Positions 7,688-15,569 of a DNA stretch of 64,000 nt are shown here, piece after piece. A model generated the notes under the pieces. The model had not been told where the DNA came from. It made no database searches and saw only the letters and a program-made list of their open reading frames with translations. The first letter of the stretch is position 1, and each line of letters begins with the position of its first letter. The position numbers and the translations under genes are program-made. This stretch comes from [Clostridium] clostridioforme AGR2157 (GTDB lineage Bacteria > Bacillota > Clostridia > Lachnospirales > Lachnospiraceae). The stretch covers positions 86,156-150,155 of the forward strand of contig NZ_AUJR01000007.1 in the NCBI RefSeq assembly GCF_000424325.1, given 5' to 3'.

Positions 7688-8791
7688 GTGGCCGGGCATA
7701 TTTCCCTGGACATTACGCCGGTTTTCCAAAACAGCGGGAAGCAGAAGCTCTCTGAACTGTTTCAGCCGGGAAAGCTGCTTAAGGTGGGAAAAGCCATGAT
7801 GTGCACCGGAGGAGCTGTTTCCAACACAGGTCTGGGTCTCAAATGTCTGGGAGCGGACGTGGTTCTGATGGCTAAAATAGGGGATGATTATTTTGGGAAT
7901 GCACTGAAGGACATGATAAGCGCACACGGCTGTGAGACCTGCATCAGCCAGGTTCCGGGGGAGAATACATCCTATACCATTGTGCTGGCTCCCAAGGGAC
8001 TGGACCGGTTTTTTCTTCACGATCCGGGCTGCAATGATACCTTTGGCTGCGAGGACGTGGACTTTGGGAAAGTAGGGGAAGCGGCACATTTTCATTTTGG
8101 TTATCCTCCAATCATGCGAAAGTTCTATCTGGATGACGGGGAGGAGCTGGTAAGGCTTTTTAAGAAGGTAAAATCCATGGGGCTTACCACGTCCCTGGAC
8201 CTGGTAGCGGTGGACCCGGATTCCGAAGCGGCAGGCAGGGACTGGGCAAAGATACTGGAACGGGTGCTGCCCTATGTGGATTTCTTCGTGCCAAGCATTG
8301 AGGAGCTGGGATACATGCTGGACCGCCCCCTGTACTGCAAATGGCAGGAGACGGCAGGAGGCGGGGATGTCACAGGCATATTGTCTCTGAAGGAGGACGT
8401 GGAGCCTTTGGCTGCCAGAGCGCTGTCCATGGGGACCAGGTGCGTTCTTCTGAAATGCGGGGCAGCGGGCATGTACCTGAAGACAGCACCTGAGCCGGTG
8501 TGGAAGGAGTTCCTGCCGGGATTTACAGGATGGAATGATATCAGCCATTTTGAGGACAGCTATGTACCGGACTGCATCCTGTCAGGGACAGGGGCAGGGG
8601 ATACCAGCATCGCCGCCTTCATAAAGGCCATGCTGGACGGCTGTGCGCCGCTTGAATGCGTCCGGCTGGCAGCTGCCACGGGTGCCTCCTGCGTCACGGC
8701 CTACGACGCCCTGAGCGGCCTGCTGTCCTTTGAGGAGCTGAGGCAGAAGATGGAGGCAGGATGGGAGAAGCAGAACATCATCCGCCCGTGA
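7688..8791 (+). CDS. PfkB-family sugar kinase
   Basis: A ribokinase-fold kinase: an N-terminal strand AGHISLDI, the GGAVSNTGLGLKCLG substrate segment near residue 41, and the ATP/catalytic signature GTGAGDTS near residue 300. The only start codon in this frame is GTG 7688, which cuts into the first strand (K-K-I-A-V-A-G-H) and lacks a well-spaced ribosome site. An ATG at 7662 with GGAAGGGGGAAGTAAG before it is one base out of frame across a run of eight A (7673-7680); nine A would fuse it to this protein. The true start may therefore depend on tract length, slippage or a sequencing error. The gene leads a kinase-aldolase-isomerase cluster; the sugar is not identified. Confidence 0.85.
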   Translation: MAGHISLDITPVFQNSGKQKLSELFQPGKLLKVGKAMMCTGGAVSNTGLGLKCLGADVVLMAKIGDDYFGNALKDMISAHGCETCISQVPGENTSYTIVLAPKGLDRFFLHDPGCNDTFGCEDVDFGKVGEAAHFHFGYPPIMRKFYLDDGEELVRLFKKVKSMGLTTSLDLVAVDPDSEAAGRDWAKILERVLPYVDFFVPSIEELGYMLDRPLYCKWQETAGGGDVTGILSLKEDVEPLAARALSMGTRCVLLKCGAAGMYLKTAPEPVWKEFLPGFTGWNDISHFEDSYVPDCILSGTGAGDTSIAAFIKAMLDGCAPLECVRLAAATGASCVTAYDALSGLLSFEELRQKMEAGWEKQNIIRP

Positions 8792-8795
8792 CATA

Positions 8796-8870
8796 AAACG
8801 AATACCCTTTGTGGCCAAACAAACGAATACCCTTTGGGGCCAAACAAACGAATGCTCTTTGGGGCCAAAA
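8796..8870. repeat. three tandem 25-bp repeats between kinase and aldolase genes
   Basis: Units at 8796-8820, 8821-8845 and 8846-8870 differ at only a few positions (core AAACGAATACCCTTTGGGGC). Each contains TTTGG-GG-CCAAA or its one-base variant, a small dyad. They are contiguous with no spacers, so this is not a CRISPR array. They could act as repeated operator or RNA-folding units. Confidence 0.9.
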
Positions 8871-8942
8871 CGCGGATGGTTTCGAAAGACAGAAGAACCA
8901 TGAATGTTCCGGCACAGGCCGGAAGAAAGGAGAATATATAAC

Positions 8943-9803
8943 ATGTTAGTTTCAATGAAAGCGGTCTTAGACCTGGCAGATGCAAAAAAGATAGCAGTTG
9001 GCGCCTTCAACATCACATCCCTGGAGGGAATTCAGGCCGTATTAGGGGCGGCTGAGGAGCTGGGACAGCCGGTTATTCTGCAGTTTGCGCCGGTCCATGA
9101 GTCCATTGTCCCTCTTAAGGTCATCGGGCCTGTGATGGTGATGATGGCAGAGAAATCCTCTGTGCCTGTATGCGTCCATCTGGACCACGGCGATAAGCTG
9201 GAAATCCTCCGGGAAGCCCTGGAAATGGGATTCACCTCAGTGATGTACGACGGTTCCGTTCTGCCCTTTGAGGAAAATGCGGCAAACACAAAGATTACAG
9301 TGGAAATGGCCGGAAACTGGGACGCTTCTGTGGAGGCTGAGATTGGAGCCATGGGAAGGCAGGAATTCTCAAGCGTTGGAGAAGGCGAAGAAGGGGAGGC
9401 TGTGGAGAGCTGCTATACGGACCCGGAACAGGCCCGCGCTTTCACCACACTCACCGGGATAGATGCCCTGGCCTGCTCATTCGGCACCGTGCACGGGCTG
9501 TATCTGACCACGCCAAAGCTGGATTTTGACAGGATACACAGGATTCGGGAAAGCATTGGCATTCCCATCGTGATGCACGGCGGCTCCGGGGTCAGCGACG
9601 AAGATTTTAAGAAATGCATTGCCAACGGGGTCAGGAAAATCAATTACTACACCTACCTGGCCAAGGCGGGCGGCATGTATGTAAAAGAAAAATGCGCGGC
9701 AGCCGGGGAATATGTATTTTTCCACGATGTAACCCAGTGGGCAGTCCAGGCCATGAAGGAGGATGTGCTCCACACAATCAAGGTGTTCTCGCATCTGGAG
9801 TAA
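8943..9803 (+). CDS. class II fructose-bisphosphate aldolase family
   Basis: This 286-residue TIM-barrel aldolase shows the zinc and catalytic set: D81 and H82 in HLDHG, E131/E133 in EAEIG, H184 in GTVHG and H212 in VMHGGSG. It belongs to the Fba/GatY/KbaY group, which splits ketose bisphosphates or 1-phosphates into DHAP and an aldehyde. GAAAGGAG precedes the ATG at 8943; the longer frame upstream has no ribosome site. With a PfkB kinase upstream and a lyxose isomerase 21 bp downstream, the substrate is probably a phosphorylated ketose made locally and not glycolytic fructose bisphosphate. Confidence 0.9.
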   Translation: MLVSMKAVLDLADAKKIAVGAFNITSLEGIQAVLGAAEELGQPVILQFAPVHESIVPLKVIGPVMVMMAEKSSVPVCVHLDHGDKLEILREALEMGFTSVMYDGSVLPFEENAANTKITVEMAGNWDASVEAEIGAMGRQEFSSVGEGEEGEAVESCYTDPEQARAFTTLTGIDALACSFGTVHGLYLTTPKLDFDRIHRIRESIGIPIVMHGGSGVSDEDFKKCIANGVRKINYYTYLAKAGGMYVKEKCAAAGEYVFFHDVTQWAVQAMKEDVLHTIKVFSHLE

Positions 9804-9824
9804 GACGGAAAAGGAGGAAAGGCC

Positions 9825-10520
9825 ATGAAACGTTCGGAAATCAACAGGGCCCTGAGGGACATGGAAAAGATGATTGACAGATGCTCCTTTAAACTGCCCC
9901 CATTTTGTTATTTTACGCCGGAAGAGTGGAAAGAGAAGGGCCACGAATACGATGAGGTCCGGGATAACATGCTGGGATGGGATATCACTGATTTTGGAAT
10001 GGGGGATTTTGACAAGGTGGGCTTCTCCCTCATCACCCTGAGAAACGGCAATGTGTCCATGGATAAGTACACAAAACCCTATGCGGAAAAGCTGCTGTAC
10101 ATGAAGGAAGGACAGTCTGCCGCCATGCACTTCCACTGGAATAAGATGGAGGACATCATCAACCGGGGAGGAGGCAATGTGCTCATAGGCGTATATAATG
10201 CCGACAAAGAGGAAGGGCTGGCTGATACGGATGTGCTGATACACAGTGACGGACGGGAGTATACGGTTCCCGCGGGAACGCAGATACGGCTGTGCCCTGG
10301 GGAGAGCATTACCATCCAGCCCTATCTGTATCACGATTTCCAATTGGAGCCGGGCACAGGGCCCGTGCTGTTGGGAGAGGTATCCATGTGCAATGACGAT
10401 AACCGGGACAACCGATTCTATCTGCCGGCAGGCCGTTTTCCGGTCATAGAGGAGGATGAGCCGCCCCTGCGTCTGCTGTGCAATGAGTACCCCCCAGCAG
10501 ACAGTTGTGCAAAACGATGA
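9825..10520 (+). CDS. D-lyxose/D-mannose ketol-isomerase
   Basis: The 231-residue cupin-fold protein has the metal site of D-lyxose isomerases: H102, H104 and E109 in MHFHWNKMED plus H170 in YLYHDF, with the family block IINRGGGNV. Characterised relatives interconvert D-lyxose and D-xylulose, and D-mannose and D-fructose. AAAGGAGGAAAGGCC precedes the start, 21 bp after the aldolase, so the two are co-transcribed. Together the genes could convert an aldose to a ketose, phosphorylate it and cleave it. Whether lyxose, mannose or another sugar is the natural substrate cannot be read from sequence. Confidence 0.88.
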   Translation: MKRSEINRALRDMEKMIDRCSFKLPPFCYFTPEEWKEKGHEYDEVRDNMLGWDITDFGMGDFDKVGFSLITLRNGNVSMDKYTKPYAEKLLYMKEGQSAAMHFHWNKMEDIINRGGGNVLIGVYNADKEEGLADTDVLIHSDGREYTVPAGTQIRLCPGESITIQPYLYHDFQLEPGTGPVLLGEVSMCNDDNRDNRFYLPAGRFPVIEEDEPPLRLLCNEYPPADSCAKR

Positions 10521-10566
10521 AAATTTGCGGAGGCAGAATGGAAAACAGCAAAAGTGATGATGGAAA

Positions 10567-10584
10567 ATATGACAAATGTCATAT
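10567..10584. promoter_or_regulatory. 18-bp operator-like dyad, copy 2 of 2
   Basis: Identical to the dyad at 7557-7574 and 98 bp before the sugar-binding protein start. Its location makes the ABC transporter and the catabolic genes likely members of one regulon. Confidence 0.7.
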
Positions 10585-10681
10585 AAAAATGATTACATTG
10601 TGCACATGTGTTAAAAAGGAAAGCGTGATAAGATTTGATTACAGCAAAAACAACAAAACATTTTGCAAAAGGAGGTAACTT

Positions 10682-11800
10682 ATGAAAAAAAGTACTAAGA
10701 AGCTGTTGGCAGTAATGATGTGCGCAGCAATGGCAGGATCCGCCCTGGCAGGGTGCGGCAGCGGGGACTCCCAGACAACGGCAGCCGCCGCAGAGGCGCC
10801 AACCCAGGCCCAGACCACAGAGGAAGCCAAGGAGGCGGCCGCTGAGCCTGATAAGGCAGAGGAGAGCAAGGAAGGCACAGAGGCGGCAGCGCCGGCAGCG
10901 GCCGATATGGCGTCTGCTGATGTGAAGAAGAAGGACCCGGACAAGCATTACAAGTTCGGCTATACATGTATGGATGGAACCAACCCGTTCTTTGTCACCA
11001 TTGAGAAGAGGATGAGGGAAATGGCTGAGGCCAACGGCGACGAGCTGATTGCAGTGGATCCTGCCAATGATGTTACTCTTCAGATTACCCAGGTAGAGGA
11101 TCTGATTTCCCAGAATATTGACGCCATGTTCATGAATCCGGCAGAGGCAGAGGGAATCCTTCCGGCCCTGGACCAGCTTAAGGAAGCAGGAATCCCCATC
11201 GTGGGATTTGATACAGAGGTGGCGGATATGTCCTACCTGATTTCCTACACCGGATCCGATAACTATAACGCAGGCAAGGTATGCGGCGAGGACCTTGTAA
11301 AGAAATGCCCGGACGGCGGGGATATCATTGTACTGGATTCTCCTACCATGAATTCCGTTACGGACAGAACAAACGGATTTTTAGATGCAATTGAGGGAAA
11401 GGGCTTTAATATCGTTGCACAGCAGGATGCCAAAGGCAATCTGGAGGTTTCCATGGGTATCGCAGAGGATCTGCTGCAGGCTCACGGCGATGTGGTTGCT
11501 ATTTTCGGAGGCAATGACCCCACTGCACTGGGAGCACTGGCGGCAGCCAACGCAGCAGGTCTTACAGATTGTATGATTTACGGCGTGGACGGCTCTCCTG
11601 ACATCAAGGCAGAGATGGCTTCCGGGGAATCCCTGATTGAAGGAAGCGGCGCACAGTCTCCTGTTAAGATTGCACAGTCCGCAGTGAATATCATGTATAC
11701 ATATTTAAACGGCGACAAGGTCGAATCAAGATATCCGGTAGAAACCTTCCTTATTACAGCAGAAAATGTAGATAAGTATGGCACAGATGGATGGCAGTAA
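10682..11800 (+). CDS. ribose-type sugar ABC transporter, substrate-binding lipoprotein
   Basis: The 372-residue precursor has a lipoprotein signal with lipobox LAGC (Cys about residue 22), then an Ala/Glu-rich linker of roughly 60 residues that tethers the binding domain. The rest is a type I periplasmic-binding fold (YTCMDGTNPFF, NPAEAEGI, GGNDPTALGAL, YGVDGSP). It should deliver a sugar to the ATPase and permease encoded next. GGAGGTAACTT precedes the start. The protein at 14618-15565 is a clear paralogue, ending in the same DGWQ, but seems to serve a sensor. Confidence 0.92.
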   Translation: MKKSTKKLLAVMMCAAMAGSALAGCGSGDSQTTAAAAEAPTQAQTTEEAKEAAAEPDKAEESKEGTEAAAPAAADMASADVKKKDPDKHYKFGYTCMDGTNPFFVTIEKRMREMAEANGDELIAVDPANDVTLQITQVEDLISQNIDAMFMNPAEAEGILPALDQLKEAGIPIVGFDTEVADMSYLISYTGSDNYNAGKVCGEDLVKKCPDGGDIIVLDSPTMNSVTDRTNGFLDAIEGKGFNIVAQQDAKGNLEVSMGIAEDLLQAHGDVVAIFGGNDPTALGALAAANAAGLTDCMIYGVDGSPDIKAEMASGESLIEGSGAQSPVKIAQSAVNIMYTYLNGDKVESRYPVETFLITAENVDKYGTDGWQ

Positions 11801-11812
11801 GAGATTAGTCTG

Positions 11813-11849
11813 AAAAGTGCTGGGCCCTCGCGGGGGCCAGGCACTTTTT
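11813..11849 (+). terminator. attenuating terminator after the binding-protein gene
   Basis: AAAAGTGC...GCACTTTTT with an inner GGCCC/GGGCC helix and a T-run. Placed between binding-protein and ATPase genes, it fits the usual excess of binding protein over transporter subunits. Confidence 0.85.
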
Positions 11850-11930
11850 ATCTGACAGGACCAAAATAGAAAAGTACGGCAGGAAACTCTGTCAGGAACC
11901 ATATGAATAGAAGAACAGGCAGGTGAGATT

Positions 11931-13418
11931 ATGAGTGAAACAGTTCTGCTTCAAATGAAGAACATCCACAAATCATTTCCGGGAGTCAAGGCGCTTCAGG
12001 GGGTGGACCTGGAACTGAGGGCCGGCGAGGTCCACGCATTGCTCGGTGAAAACGGAGCAGGTAAATCCACGCTGATTAAGGTTCTGGGCGGCATCTACAT
12101 CGCAGAAGAGGGCGAGATTTTTATTGACGGAAAAAAGGTAACCATTGACGGGGTAAATGCATCTCACAGCAACGGCATTTCCATTATTCATCAGGAATTG
12201 GTACTGGTACCTCACATGACTGTGGCGGAAAATATCTTTCTTGGCAGGGAGCCGTCAAAGGGGCTTTGGGTCAGCCATGAGACCATGGAAAAGGAAGCCC
12301 GGCAGCTTCTGGACACATATCACATGAGCATTGACGCGGGGACGCTGGTCAAGGACCTTACCATTGCCCAGCAGCAGATGGTGGAAATCGTCAAGGCCAT
12401 TTCCTATCATTCCAGGATTCTCGTGATGGACGAGCCCACTTCATCCATATCGGACAAGGAAGTGGAATTTTTGTTCAGCACCATGCGGGAGCTCACAAAA
12501 AAGGGCGTGGGAATCATATATATATCCCATAAGATGGACGAGCTGGAGCAGATCTGCGACCGGGTGACCGTGCTGAGAGACGGAACCTATGTGGGAACCG
12601 AGGCGGTGAAGGATACAACAAGGGACCATCTCATTGCCATGATGGTGGGCCGGGAGCTGACCAAGTATTACACCAGGGATTACATGGAGCCCGGCAGGGT
12701 TGTTTTAAAATGTGAAAACATTGCAGACGGGAAGATGGTCAAAGGGGCCAGCTTTGAACTGCGTGAGGGGGAAATCATCGGTTTTGCGGGGCTGGTAGGC
12801 GCCGGAAGGAGCGAGACCATGAAGTGTATCTTCGGACTGACGCCCGGTTACACGGGTGACATCAGCGTGGAAGGAAAGAAGGCAGCCATCAAATCTCCCA
12901 TTGATGCCATGAAGTTCGGTATTGCCCTGGTGCCTGAGGACCGGAAGCAGGAGGGACTGTATAAGGTGCAGAGCGTCCGGTTTAACTCCACCATCGAGGT
13001 GCTGAAAAGCTTCATAAAGGGCATATGGGTGGATGCGGACAAGGAGGAAGAGATTACCCGGCAGTACATCGAGATGATGGATACCAAGACTCCGTCCCAG
13101 GAACAGCTTATCGGGAACCTGTCCGGCGGCAATCAGCAGAAGGTAATGATTGGGAGATGGCTGGCCACCGCCCCTAAGATACTGATTCTGGACGAGCCCA
13201 CCAGGGGCGTGGACGTGGGTGCCAAGTCTGAGATATACGCAATTATGAATGAGCTGGTGAAGAAAGGCATGTCCATCATCATGATATCGTCAGAACTGCC
13301 TGAAATTCTCAACATGAGCGACCGGGTCTATGTCATGTGCGACGGCCGTATAACCGGGTGCTTCAGCCATGAGGAATGCGTCACCCAGGAACAAATCATG
13401 AAGCTGGCGGCAAAGTAA
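11931..13418 (+). CDS. ribose-type sugar ABC transporter, double ATPase subunit
   Basis: The 495-residue protein has two ABC domains, as in RbsA/MglA/XylG. The first has Walker A GENGAGKST (near residue 40) and Walker B ILVMDEPTSS. The second has a degenerate Walker A (GLVGAGRSE), the signature LSGGNQQKV and Walker B LILDEPTRG. A degenerate second P-loop is normal for this family. It powers uptake through the permease encoded 18 bp downstream. Confidence 0.95.
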   Translation: MSETVLLQMKNIHKSFPGVKALQGVDLELRAGEVHALLGENGAGKSTLIKVLGGIYIAEEGEIFIDGKKVTIDGVNASHSNGISIIHQELVLVPHMTVAENIFLGREPSKGLWVSHETMEKEARQLLDTYHMSIDAGTLVKDLTIAQQQMVEIVKAISYHSRILVMDEPTSSISDKEVEFLFSTMRELTKKGVGIIYISHKMDELEQICDRVTVLRDGTYVGTEAVKDTTRDHLIAMMVGRELTKYYTRDYMEPGRVVLKCENIADGKMVKGASFELREGEIIGFAGLVGAGRSETMKCIFGLTPGYTGDISVEGKKAAIKSPIDAMKFGIALVPEDRKQEGLYKVQSVRFNSTIEVLKSFIKGIWVDADKEEEITRQYIEMMDTKTPSQEQLIGNLSGGNQQKVMIGRWLATAPKILILDEPTRGVDVGAKSEIYAIMNELVKKGMSIIMISSELPEILNMSDRVYVMCDGRITGCFSHEECVTQEQIMKLAAK

Positions 13419-13436
13419 GAAAAGGGGGAAAGTCAA

Positions 13437-14405
13437 ATGACAACCAGATTGCAGAAAAATGTAAAACAATATTTCAAGGATAATATCGGCATCATCGGGG
13501 CCCTGCTTATTTTGTGTATTTTCTTATCCGTGTTCCCAAAGACCAGCGGCTCCTTTCTGACCCAGAAAAATATATTCAACGTACTGAGACAGATATCGTC
13601 CAACCTGTTCCTGGCCTGCGGCATGACCATGGTCATTATCCTGGGGGGCATTGATTTGTCCGTGGGCTCCATCATCGCCCTTTCAGGCTGCTTTGCAGCC
13701 GGCTGTGTGTCACGCTACGGCCTTCCCATAGCAGCGGGCGTTCTGGGCGGCGTACTGGTGGGCACCGTGGTGGGCATGATTAACGGCGTGGTCATATCAA
13801 AGACAACCATACCGCCGTTTATCGTGACCCTGGCCACCATGAATGTCGCAAAGGGACTGGCCTATGTATATACAGGCGGCTCACCCGTGCGGGTGGTCAC
13901 AAAGGAATGGCAGTTTTTGGGAGCCGGGTACGTGGGCGGAGTCCCCACTCCAGTCATACTTCTGGCAGTGGTGCTGATTATCACGGCCATTATCATGAAT
14001 AAGACAAAGCTGGGGCGCCATATCTACGCAGTGGGCGGCAATTCCCAGGCAGCCAGATTCTCAGGCATCAGCACGGCCAAGGTAAAATTCCTGGTACATA
14101 CCTATTCGGGAATCATGGCAGGACTTGCCGGAGTGGTCCTGGCATCCCGTATGTATTCCGGCCAGCCCACGGCAGGAGACGGAGCCGAAATGGACGCCAT
14201 TGCGGCCGTTGTGGTGGGCGGTACCTCCATGGCAGGCGGCTCCGGCAAAATCGGCGGCACCATCATAGGCGGCCTGATTATCGGCGTGCTGAACAACGGC
14301 CTGAATCTGCTGAATGTCAATTCCTTCTGGCAGTACGTTGTAAAGGGAACCGTTATTCTCCTGGCTGTTTTTGTGGATTACCTAAGAAACAAAAAGGCGG
14401 AATAA
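13437..14405 (+). CDS. ribose-type sugar ABC transporter, permease
   Basis: A 322-residue RbsC-like integral membrane protein with about eight to ten hydrophobic segments and family motifs (GGIDLSVGS near residue 70, GGNSQAARFSGI, VVVGGTSMAGG). AAAAGGGGGAAAG precedes the start. It forms the channel with the upstream ATPase. A terminator follows directly, so the sensor genes downstream form a separate unit. Confidence 0.95.
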   Translation: MTTRLQKNVKQYFKDNIGIIGALLILCIFLSVFPKTSGSFLTQKNIFNVLRQISSNLFLACGMTMVIILGGIDLSVGSIIALSGCFAAGCVSRYGLPIAAGVLGGVLVGTVVGMINGVVISKTTIPPFIVTLATMNVAKGLAYVYTGGSPVRVVTKEWQFLGAGYVGGVPTPVILLAVVLIITAIIMNKTKLGRHIYAVGGNSQAARFSGISTAKVKFLVHTYSGIMAGLAGVVLASRMYSGQPTAGDGAEMDAIAAVVVGGTSMAGGSGKIGGTIIGGLIIGVLNNGLNLLNVNSFWQYVVKGTVILLAVFVDYLRNKKAE

Positions 14406-14420
14406 AGCCTGGTTTACGGC

Positions 14421-14451
14421 AAAAGCGTTTCACGGCAGTGGGGCGCTTTTT
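14421..14451 (+). terminator. intrinsic terminator of the ABC transporter operon
   Basis: AAAAGCG pairs with CGCTTTT, with a small CAC-GGCA-GTG hairpin inside and a T-run after it. Confidence 0.8.
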
Positions 14452-14488
14452 GTCGAAGTCAATGTTTTGCAAAAAGTTCCTATGAAAT

Positions 14489-14517
14489 ATTACAGATGCG
14501 CCTGTTTGCGGTATAAT
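14489..14517 (+). promoter_or_regulatory. promoter of the sensing operon
   Basis: A weak -35 ATTACA (14489-14494), a 17-bp spacer and a perfect TATAAT (14512-14517) lie about 100 bp before the next gene. Confidence 0.55.
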
Positions 14518-14554
14518 GGGAAAGGACCGGGCCGGGGATATGACCAGGCAGCCG

Positions 14555-14596
14555 GGAAATGAAGGCAAGGAAATGAAGGCAAGGAAATGAAGGCAA
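14555..14596 (+). repeat. three exact 14-bp tandem repeats in a leader
   Basis: GGAAATGAAGGCAA occurs three times back to back in the untranslated leader of the sensor operon, ending 21 bp before the start codon. Each unit carries an ATG and a purine-rich Shine-Dalgarno-like stretch, so copy number could alter translation of the lipoprotein gene. Confidence 0.85.
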
Positions 14597-14617
14597 GGAT
14601 AGAGAGGCGGGAACCAG

Positions 14618-15565
14618 ATGAAGATAGGGACAGGTTTGTTAATCCTGACAGCGGGCATTATGCTCCTGCTGGAGGGCTGCGGCCATGCGGACGGGAGCGG
14701 GCGCCAGCATGAGGCCAGGCTGTTCGGGGCCACCTATATGACCAGGAATAATCCGTATTTTGATGTACTCAATGAGGGGATTGAAGAGGTGGTGGAAGCC
14801 AACGGCGATATCCTTCTCACCCGGGACCCCCTTCAGGACCAGGAAAAGCAGAACGAGCAGATTCAGGAGATGATAGACGAGGGCATCCAGATGCTGTTTT
14901 TAAATCCCGTGGACTGGGAAAAGGTACAGCCGGCCCTGGATGCATGCAGAGAGGCAGGAGTCGGCATCATCAATGTGGATACGGTGGTGAAGGACAGGGA
15001 TTCCGTGATTTCCATTATAGAGACGGATAACTACCAGGCAGGCCAGCTCTGCGCCCTGGATATGATGAAACGAAAGGACAAGGCTAAAATCGTCATCCTC
15101 AACAATCCCATACAGACCTCCATTACCAATAGGGAACAGGGCTTTCTGGACACCATAGCGGACAATGACAATTACCAGGTGGTATACAGGGAAGCTGCGG
15201 CAGGCGAGATTGAGGTGTCCTCCCATGTGATGGCCGACCTCCTGCGCCGGGACATCAGCTTTGACGTGATTTTGGGAGGCAATGACCCCACGGCCCTGGG
15301 CGCTCTGGCAGCCCTGCAGCAGGCCAGGAGGGAGGAGGGCGTCCTGATTTACGGAATTGACGGCTCTCCGGATTTCAAGGCAATTCTGGATGTGGGCTAT
15401 GTGACAGGAACCAGCGCCCAGAGCCCAAGGTCCATAGGCAGGAAGGCGGCTGAGACTGCTTACCGATACCTGGACGGGGATCCGGTGGAGAAATACATAA
15501 GCCTGCCCAGCACCATGATTACGAGGGACAATCTCCATGAGTTTGAGATAGACGGGTGGCAGTGA
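14618..15565 (+). CDS. sugar-sensing binding lipoprotein of the two-component system
   Basis: A 315-residue type I periplasmic-binding protein with lipobox LLEGC (Cys about residue 21). It is a paralogue of the transport protein at 10682 (shared YMTRNNPYF-like start, GGNDPTALGAL, YGIDGSPDFK and a C-terminal DGWQ), but lacks the long Ala/Glu linker. It is followed within 5 bp by a histidine kinase gene, which suggests that it presents the bound sugar to the kinase outside the membrane. That role is inferred from context. Confidence 0.85.
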   Translation: MKIGTGLLILTAGIMLLLEGCGHADGSGRQHEARLFGATYMTRNNPYFDVLNEGIEEVVEANGDILLTRDPLQDQEKQNEQIQEMIDEGIQMLFLNPVDWEKVQPALDACREAGVGIINVDTVVKDRDSVISIIETDNYQAGQLCALDMMKRKDKAKIVILNNPIQTSITNREQGFLDTIADNDNYQVVYREAAAGEIEVSSHVMADLLRRDISFDVILGGNDPTALGALAALQQARREEGVLIYGIDGSPDFKAILDVGYVTGTSAQSPRSIGRKAAETAYRYLDGDPVEKYISLPSTMITRDNLHEFEIDGWQ

Positions 15566-15569
15566 GTAG

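Noticed and set aside
7616..8548. 310-codon minus-strand frame opposite the PfkB kinase
   Set aside because: Antisense to a recognisable kinase; composition rich in His, Cys and Arg is typical of a shadow frame.
8796..8870. Possible CRISPR array
   Set aside because: The 25-bp units are directly contiguous with no spacers, and no cas genes are present.
9477..10343. 288-codon minus-strand frame opposite aldolase and isomerase genes
   Set aside because: Spans two real genes and their gap, and shows no protein family features.
10600..10640. Catabolite repression (cre) site before the sugar-binding protein gene
   Set aside because: GGAAAGCGTGATAA matches the consensus too poorly at the outer positions.
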